From Erwinia_E haradaeae_H (GTDB lineage Bacteria > Pseudomonadota > Gammaproteobacteria > Enterobacterales > Enterobacteriaceae): DNA of 64,000 bases. Location: positions 310,001-374,000 of the forward strand of contig NZ_LR217705.1 in assembly GCF_900698885.1 (NCBI RefSeq), read 5' to 3'. The notes under the pieces are model-generated. The model was not told where the DNA came from, ran no database searches, and saw nothing but the letters and a program-made list of their open reading frames with translations. Position numbers and translations under genes: made by a program. This document shows, in pieces, positions 58,901 to 64,000 of the stretch; within the stretch, counting starts at the first letter, position 1, and each line of letters begins with the position of its first letter.

Positions 58901-59751
58901 TGTATTATTCCCTCTCGAAAATTCACTACTAGATTTTTTAAATATAATTTTTGATTCTTAATAGTAGCTTTAATTAAAATTTTATAAATAGAGATATTAT
59001 TATCTCCTATAAAATGTAAATTTTCACAGAAAAGTGTCATTATCTTTATATGAATCGGAAGATGAAATATTGCTAGATCTGGAATTATCATCTTTTTTTG
59101 TAGTGTTTTGATTATTTTGTTTATATAATCATAGGATAGATGTGTAGACTGTTTTTTTATATTATATGTTGAACTTTGCATGCTTAATTCTTTAGTTTTA
59201 TTTTTCGGTAGTGAAACTGTGAGCCCTTGCATATGGGATGATGTTAATGTAAGCTCATGTGGCTGCCATTTAGCGCCGCCGATAAAAGATCTGAGATATA
59301 TTCTGGTTTTCTTTATTTGTATATTTATTTTATAAAGGGCTAATTTTTTAAGTATTAAAGGATAATAGGAAATATTATATTTATAATTCTTTTGTTTTAT
59401 TAAATGAGCGATTTGTGATGTTTGCCAATTATTATTAATCAATACATTAACTTTTTTTAGTATTAATTCATTCACATAGAGTTTTTTATTCATTAAACAT
59501 TTATAACTTAGTTTGAAGTGAACCTTATTTATATTTATTCTAATCCCAGGCGTGCTATAGAGGACTCCTGTTAAAACACCATCATGTAAAGTTCCATTAA
59601 TTGTGTTGATATGGAGAGCGGGGATAGATTTGGTTGCGGTATGCAATACTAGCTTCATGCCGGTAGTAGTGCCTACTAAGAACGTAATAAAACACAATAT
59701 TAATGCGCTTAAGATAAAAAAGAACGTTAGAACTTTTTTAAACCATTTCAT
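55939..59751 (-). CDS. tamB: Translocation and assembly module subunit TamB
   Basis: TamB is a huge AsmA-like protein anchored in the inner membrane. It spans the periplasm as a beta-rich groove and pairs with TamA; it is implicated in phospholipid transport to the outer membrane and in autotransporter assembly. The 1270-residue product (1259 in E. coli) has one N-terminal membrane helix (about residues 7-27). A long beta-rich middle is poorly conserved. The conserved C-terminal DUF490 domain includes IKILAGRFHAYAQDLAIRKG and ESALSYLLRGQKL, ending in a TamA-contacting strand. Its ATG overlaps the tamA stop in ATGA. Confidence 0.95.
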   Translation of the reverse strand: MKWFKKVLTFFFILSALILCFITFLVGTTTGMKLVLHTATKSIPALHINTINGTLHDGVLTGVLYSTPGIRININKVHFKLSYKCLMNKKLYVNELILKKVNVLINNNWQTSQIAHLIKQKNYKYNISYYPLILKKLALYKINIQIKKTRIYLRSFIGGAKWQPHELTLTSSHMQGLTVSLPKNKTKELSMQSSTYNIKKQSTHLSYDYINKIIKTLQKKMIIPDLAIFHLPIHIKIMTLFCENLHFIGDNNISIYKILIKATIKNQKLYLKNLVVNFREGIIQSHGHITFHGTWPLNFILYSIVHLNKLQPEKIKANLNGDLHGHLKLKCKLSGSIQALISLHTQLTPSRKPIYIQLQSSKLSWPLYGAIPLQANNVHFIFRGNLSNYSVSLSANFSGQYTPSIMLIANAEGNADKLIIKKLQLKSLKTITEFKGRINWNKSLNWCGELRFFDITHDQDNPVTVSTLNSELITYDSLYNKKNKIFKNNIRQTKNLRIYFPITRSLLYHPLKIYGSLSTYSLEQCHIPVINLNLGGNIITIKGIFNKQIDLYMSIHAKYLEHFIPELSGSANGNIHIQGDLKELRLLMNLNANHLKWHEMQIAHMQLNGSIITSNKIQSKINLCAEKLKWKKILINFLKLHAIGAIKKHTLTINLQGNQASSHITIQGSLDPIVGRWSGTCPSVYFSNTLGEWRSSNNITLNYLYEKQMFCMGSSNLENLKTESSGPKIIKPHTSSHLKISLNHINLAMFNMFMPVTTQLSGTLNTGDAHIIFNRHASLIDGTISVIGNNIAINHNVAGHNMPIILHSFELYLAFKNNCMQFQWRTSIMHNGVLYGNIQVSDLNGKRILIGDFNVDSLSIGFLNAVLMPGETISGIVNTHLRLGGSLKKPEIFGNMFLSNASFDGSLIPIKLATAKVDILFNGVISHLTGVIKTEQGEIVFHGITDWSQLNNWHTRISVTGDRIRCAVSPTLKMDIIPNLTFEAAPKSLTLVGDIYIPWARFLLQTAPLTISRVSSDETLLDSDLQPIAPRSMIIPISSRLTLHIGNDVFLKAFGLQGKLHGNLKITQDKKGLGLYGQIKILAGRFHAYAQDLAIRKGELQFSGLLDQPYLNIEAIRNPESTTDDVVAGVKITGLANDPKFEVFSDPEQTQESALSYLLRGQKLTSASNDSYALTSTLISLGLARSESIISKIGKIVRVKNLSMATIGAGDKQQVQVSAYILPSLQIKYGFGIFDTLETLTFRYQLMPKLYLEAIYGLDQAIDILYQFEF

Positions 59752-61499
59752 AGTTCTGGTCCAAGACCAATATACAATTGTATATTATGTGTATGTCCGT
59801 TACCTATAGGGCGTGCAACATCAAGTTTTAGAGGACCCAGAAGAGATTCCCAGCGTACTCCAAAACCAATACCAGTATTAACGAGATTTTTTTGAAGATC
59901 TTGAAGAGTCGAGCCTGAGTCAATAAATATTGCCCCCCACCATTTCCCAGTCATATGATATTGATATTCTATTGATCCTATTGCTAACTTTGATGCACCA
60001 GTCAGTTTTCCCTCATTATCATGCGGAGACAATCCTTTATATTTATAACCTCGCACACTCTGATCACCACCAGCAAAAAAACGTAGATCCGGTGGAATTT
60101 TTGAGAAGTTTTTAGTATTAATCCAGCCTAGATTGATACGCTCAATAAATCTAGATCTTTCTTGTATAGTTTGAACCCATACATTTTTTGCTTGTATTAC
60201 GATAAAATCGATATATGAACCCCATAGGGAATTTGATATATCGATAGAATAATGCTGAGAATTACCCCAATTTGGCATCATAAGTGAACCATGCGAACGG
60301 GTTCGATCAAGAGTAATTCCTGGATAAATGAGCATGGTAGTATTAGTATTATTACCTTGAGTAAAATGGTCTAGTATCCAATGTATGTGAGCGGCCCACT
60401 TCCAGCTATTGGATCGTTCCCAATATTGTGATACAGATAGAGTGGAGGCATCAGACTTAGTGTCATTTAAATGAGTGCGCTTCAGGCCACCTTGTAACAG
60501 GTAATACTGCTCTAGTGGGTTTTGTAAAAGTGGTATTTTATATGTCCATTCAAGGTTTTTTTCAGGCGCTGAGATTTTCATAATAGTATGAAAGCTATGT
60601 CCGCGGTTATTAACGCAGCTCTTTTTCCATTTTGTTTTCAGATGTAATCCAATATCCGTTGAAGATCCAAAACCAGTTTCAATAGTATTACGAGCGCGTG
60701 TTGTAACAATTCCTTTGAGTTGTACTTTTTTATCTATATTTTTTTTATCAAAACTTGGAATAACAGCTACTGAATTAAACCAGCCAGTTTCTGATAAGCG
60801 CCGCGTTAGCTCTGCTATGTTATTAGCGGAATAGACATCGCCTGTGTGAAATGGTACTATGTTTTGTAAATATGCTTCACGGATATGCGAACCTATAAAA
60901 TTGACTGCGCCAAAACAATAACGTTCTCCACTATCATAGTCGATATCCCAGAATGCTATATAATGAGAGACGGCCACTTTTAATTGGCTTCTGAGATAAG
61001 TAGCGTCAAAGTAACCTTTATGTAATGCTATTCTGTCTAAAGAGTTTTTAAAATTTTCGTATTGTCTGTGATTAAGGATGCTACCTTTTAGAGGTTTTGC
61101 TTTTGCAACTAGCGCAAGATAATCCTCATCTCTGCATGCGCCACCCCTTAATGTCACTTTTGCTTGAGAAATTGTAATCGGCTTGCCTGGTATGATTTGT
61201 ACGATAAGTAAGGGATTTTTATTGGGTCTATGAGGTTGTATAAGATAAAAAGTAATCCTTGGTTCATAATAACCTAATGCTTTAAGGGCCTCTTTGACCA
61301 TTGCGCTAATATGAGAGCGATAACGGATATCTGTAAAAACTTCCTGATTAGTTAATGCAGATAAATGTGCTTGCACATTAGTTTGCAAATTTTTCGGTAA
61401 CCCAGTAATTTTTAAATTAGTCTGATCCGCCTTAGCGATAGCGGAATAGACACTGATAATAAATAAAGCCGATAGAAGATAGATATAAATTTTCGGCAA
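59748..61499 (-). CDS. tamA: Translocation and assembly module subunit TamA
   Basis: TamA is an Omp85-family outer-membrane barrel that works with TamB. The 583-residue product (577 in E. coli) has a signal peptide (ending near SAIAKADQ), three POTRA domains to about residue 270 and a 16-strand barrel. The L6 motif is VRGY within FFAGGDQSVRGYKYKGLSP, and the C-terminus IQLYIGLGPEL matches E. coli. Translation starts with TTG at 61499 behind a strong AAGGAG (61505-61510, five-base spacing). It is coupled to tamB by a four-base overlap. Confidence 0.95.
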   Translation of the reverse strand: MPKIYIYLLSALFIISVYSAIAKADQTNLKITGLPKNLQTNVQAHLSALTNQEVFTDIRYRSHISAMVKEALKALGYYEPRITFYLIQPHRPNKNPLLIVQIIPGKPITISQAKVTLRGGACRDEDYLALVAKAKPLKGSILNHRQYENFKNSLDRIALHKGYFDATYLRSQLKVAVSHYIAFWDIDYDSGERYCFGAVNFIGSHIREAYLQNIVPFHTGDVYSANNIAELTRRLSETGWFNSVAVIPSFDKKNIDKKVQLKGIVTTRARNTIETGFGSSTDIGLHLKTKWKKSCVNNRGHSFHTIMKISAPEKNLEWTYKIPLLQNPLEQYYLLQGGLKRTHLNDTKSDASTLSVSQYWERSNSWKWAAHIHWILDHFTQGNNTNTTMLIYPGITLDRTRSHGSLMMPNWGNSQHYSIDISNSLWGSYIDFIVIQAKNVWVQTIQERSRFIERINLGWINTKNFSKIPPDLRFFAGGDQSVRGYKYKGLSPHDNEGKLTGASKLAIGSIEYQYHMTGKWWGAIFIDSGSTLQDLQKNLVNTGIGFGVRWESLLGPLKLDVARPIGNGHTHNIQLYIGLGPEL

Positions 61500-63253
61500 A
61501 AGAACTCCTTTGTATTATTATTATCTATGATGCGGTTATCATGTAATTCTGTATCATGGTATATAATTTCTTATAGCTATATTTAATAAGTTTTCGCTGT
61601 TTAATAGTTTTTACTATGTATAATACTTAAGATATAAAATGTACTAAATGATATAATATAGTACTATTTTGAGATGAATATACTATTAAAATATCTTTTA
61701 ATAGCATAATTAGGTAAAAAATCTTGAGCCTTGTAGTTTTCATATGTTTATGAAAGTAATGCATAGGAATTTATAACTTCAATAGTCTTTTGTAAGAAAT
61801 TATTTTTTAGTATATCTAGTTTTTTCAATTTTTTAGCTTAGTGACATGTATTACTAGTCATCTATAGATAATATTTACAGATGACTATAACTATAAAAAG
61901 ATATATTTATTCTCGAGTTTTGTTAGAGTATATTATATCTGTTAAGTTAAGGTTTTTCTTATCAATCTTTATTAAGCAGTCATATTACATCTTTGTTTAT
62001 GTTGTAATTGATATGATTACAATTTAGTTCTCTTATAGTAGATCAAGGTTTCATGGATTTTCAGATAATCTTCTAGAATCATCATGCAGTAACGTTCATC
62101 TAGTAATAATTTTTGCGAAATAATATGCAGAGATAATTAATATCTCTAGATAAAAGTGATTATATGAATAATAATATTTGTGCCATTTATACAATAAGAT
62201 TGATTTGTTAACGATTATAAACAGAGTTAAAATATTTTATGTCTTTATTGTAATATCTTCTGTGTTCATTATTGTAGCAGAGCAAAACTCGTAAGGCTGA
62301 TAGTGGAAAGAATTTATTTGTGTTTTTTAAAATTCTTGCGTTATGGAATATCTTTCATAAGAATAATTGAATTAATCAAGTCTTTTTCTAAATCGTAACA
62401 TACTGTTCTACATAAATTAGATAGAAGATAAATAGATTCACTATTTGTACAATACGTACCCGTAATGAAAGTAGAAATCTTGCGTATATTATCGATTAAA
62501 TGGAGATTGTGTTATTAGTGCATAGGATTTTTTAGTGTTCGATAGGGATATGTTACTCACTATGCAAGAATTATATATCTTATGATAGTGATCATATTTT
62601 ATATGTTTAATTTCTAATTAACAGATATATTACCTGAGATAATATATTTACATTGTAAAACAATAAAATATCTATTTTAAGCTTTTATATTAATAACTAA
62701 AATTATTGCATACCCTAAAATTAATAGTGAGTTGAGGTATATTGTAGAGAATTACTATTCTAATAATTATGTAATCATCAATGATAGTTATAGAGAAAAA
62801 TATAGTATGAGCTCTTAATGACAAAGTCCGGAAATTGCTTTATCACTTTTCTATTTAGTCCCTCCTGAGTACAATTAATCAGCGCACGTTTTAAATATTC
62901 AATTAAATGAAGATTTTGTACAATTTTTCTGTTTTGAAATATATAAAGCAATATAAAATCAGGTGGATCTACCCTAATATTGAAATGGTTATCAGAAATA
63001 AATACCATGATATTTATACTGAATATATATGATTGTAATAGGTCATGCTTTATGATTTCTAAATATTATTGGTATGTTTATGATGTATCCTCGTATTATG
63101 AGGAGTGCTATTGATGTTAGAAAAATTTATCAAATTTTGAAATTGATAGTTTAAATTTAGAACATTTTCACTATGAGTGAAGATCTTTTAGTATAAATAT
63201 ATAACTTAAGAATGGCTCAAGAAGCTAGTGAGGTTTATTATGGGAAATATTTT
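61500..63253. other. Long non-coding stretch between divergent tamA and mrdA
   Basis: About 1.75 kb between divergent genes. It contains the tamA ribosome-binding site (61505-61510, minus strand) and, at 62778-63008, a minus-strand 76-codon frame in a locally less AT-rich patch that I do not recognise. In E. coli rsfS and rlmH precede mrdA; rsfS was not found. Confidence 0.45.
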
Positions 63254-63300
63254 CATATTACATCGGTATTGTTATTGATAATTTCAAGGTCAGTGCATGG
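63254..63300 (+). pseudogene. rlmH: Possible 3-prime scrap of rlmH (23S rRNA m3-psi1915 methyltransferase)
   Basis: In E. coli rlmH lies directly before mrdA and ends with [20 protein letters not shown]. Here a CAT (63254) is followed by GGTATTG (63265-63271), matching the VL codons, and GTGCATGG (63293-63300), matching the AW codons. Spacing is within a few bases of the intact gene, but the frame is lost. It ends about 240 bases before mrdA, farther than in E. coli. The match is short and degenerate. Confidence 0.32.
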
Positions 63301-63537
63301 GATTGAATTGCCGCTGTGTATTCTCTAAATTCTAGCGTATTGCTTTTATTGAGTATGTAATAAAATGAAAAAAATAGAGGAGAGCTATTTAATTTTTAGT
63401 ATTCTAATATAAATCAACATCTGTAGTATAGAGTTTGGATAGATAAAATCTATAGAGTTATTGCGATGAATAATTTTTATTATAATATATAATGTTCATT
63501 ATATTAGTTAATTAGATAGTAAGCGTTAAAGTGTCGA

Positions 63538-64000
63538 ATGAAATTACAAGATAGCTTCTTCCGTGATTATAGTGCTGAAAAAAAACTGTTTATTCATCAC
63601 ATATACATTGCTTTTGTAGGTATTTTTTTACTTTTGTTAATATTACTCATTAATCTTTATTTTTTACAAATTATTCATTATAAAGATTATAGTACGCGTT
63701 TCAATGAAAATCGAATTAAATTAATACCAATTCTCCCTAAGAGAGGTTTGATTTGTGATAGAAATGGCGTACTTTTAGCGTTAAATAGAACTATATATCA
63801 GCTAAAAATTATACCAGAACAAGTTGAGAACTTATCATTAATTTTGCAGCAACTCACGCCTATTGTCAATTTGACGACTAAAGAATTGAGGGATTTTAAA
63901 AAAGAGAGACAACGGGTAAATCACTTTACTTCTATTGTTTTGAAAAGTAGTTTAAGCAATATTCAAGTTTCTAGATTTTTAGTTAATCAGTATCGCTTTC
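63538..64000 (+). CDS. mrdA: Peptidoglycan transpeptidase PBP2, 5-prime part (runs off the window)
   Basis: PBP2 (MrdA) is the elongasome transpeptidase that with RodA builds the rod-shaped lateral wall. The first 154 codons are present: MKLQDSFFRDYSAEKKLF, one membrane helix (about residues 23-46), and the PBP dimerisation segment with FNENRIKLIPILPKRGLICD and RNGVLLALNRTIYQL. It stays open to the last base of the window. The catalytic domain lies beyond. The N-terminus equals that of E. coli with one extra residue (SFFRD). No strong ribosome-binding site is seen. Confidence 0.94.
   Translation, partial: MKLQDSFFRDYSAEKKLFIHHIYIAFVGIFLLLLILLINLYFLQIIHYKDYSTRFNENRIKLIPILPKRGLICDRNGVLLALNRTIYQLKIIPEQVENLSLILQQLTPIVNLTTKELRDFKKERQRVNHFTSIVLKSSLSNIQVSRFLVNQYRF

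Noticed and set aside
1..64000. Mobile elements, prophage, CRISPR arrays, rRNA genes, tmRNA, RNase P RNA and further tRNAs
   Set aside because: I looked for transposase-like frames, regular spaced repeats and hallmark RNA sequences on reading through and saw none apart from the tRNA-Ser. A covariance-model search would be the proper test.

Overview
The window is a chromosomal segment of a gammaproteobacterium of the Enterobacterales. Almost every protein aligns by eye along its whole length with its Escherichia coli counterpart, and several operons keep the enteric order. The sequence is very AT-rich. About 42 of the 64 kb (roughly 65 percent) is intact coding sequence. The remainder is long, even more AT-rich non-coding DNA in which eroded genes can still be recognised. 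I saw no insertion sequences, prophage, CRISPR arrays or transcription-factor genes. This pattern suggests a host-restricted insect endosymbiont partway through genome reduction, which is an inference from gene content and decay. I cannot name the species from the sequence alone.

Layout. Bases 1-22,000 hold the conserved enteric run rpsB-tsf-pyrH-frr-dxr-uppS-cdsA-(rseP)-bamA-skp-lpxD-fabZ-lpxA-lpxB-(rnhB)-dnaE-accA, then tldD. Names in brackets are decayed genes, each sitting where E. coli has the intact gene. Bases 22,000-36,700 hold a lone ugd, the start of the division cluster (rsmH and a shortened ftsL, with nothing after it), mfd, a tRNA-Ser(GGA), dapD, and murA-ibaG on the minus strand. 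Bases 37,900-41,000 hold the complete phospholipid transport operon mlaFEDCB on the minus strand. After it come paeA, a gshB-yqgE-ruvX group, htpX, grxB, fldA, infA and hemE, each separated from its neighbours by long empty stretches. The window ends with tamA-tamB on the minus strand and the first 154 codons of mrdA (PBP2).

How the genes work together. Most of the set serves the cell envelope. lpxA, fabZ, lpxD and lpxB begin lipid A synthesis; bamA, skp, tamA and tamB assemble outer-membrane proteins; mlaFEDCB keeps outer-membrane lipid asymmetry; murA, dapD, uppS, mrdA and ftsL serve murein synthesis and division; accA, fabZ and cdsA feed phospholipid synthesis. dxr and fldA fit the MEP isoprenoid route that feeds uppS. 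The rest is core information processing (rpsB, tsf, infA, frr, pyrH, rsmH, ruvX, dnaE, mfd, tRNA-Ser) plus redox and heme genes (grxB, gshB, hemE). The envelope protease gene rseP, which activates sigma-E in E. coli, is a clear pseudogene. The cell therefore seems to keep the outer-membrane building machinery while losing the usual stress signalling.

Several starts were moved inward from the longest reading frame using ribosome-binding sites and homology: rpsB, pyrH, cdsA, bamA, skp, lpxA, dnaE, accA, tldD, rsmH, mfd, murA, gshB and ruvX. I found no convincing new multi-gene system. The most informative observations are the positional pseudogenes, the truncated ftsL at a broken dcw cluster, and a few strong inverted repeats in otherwise empty DNA.
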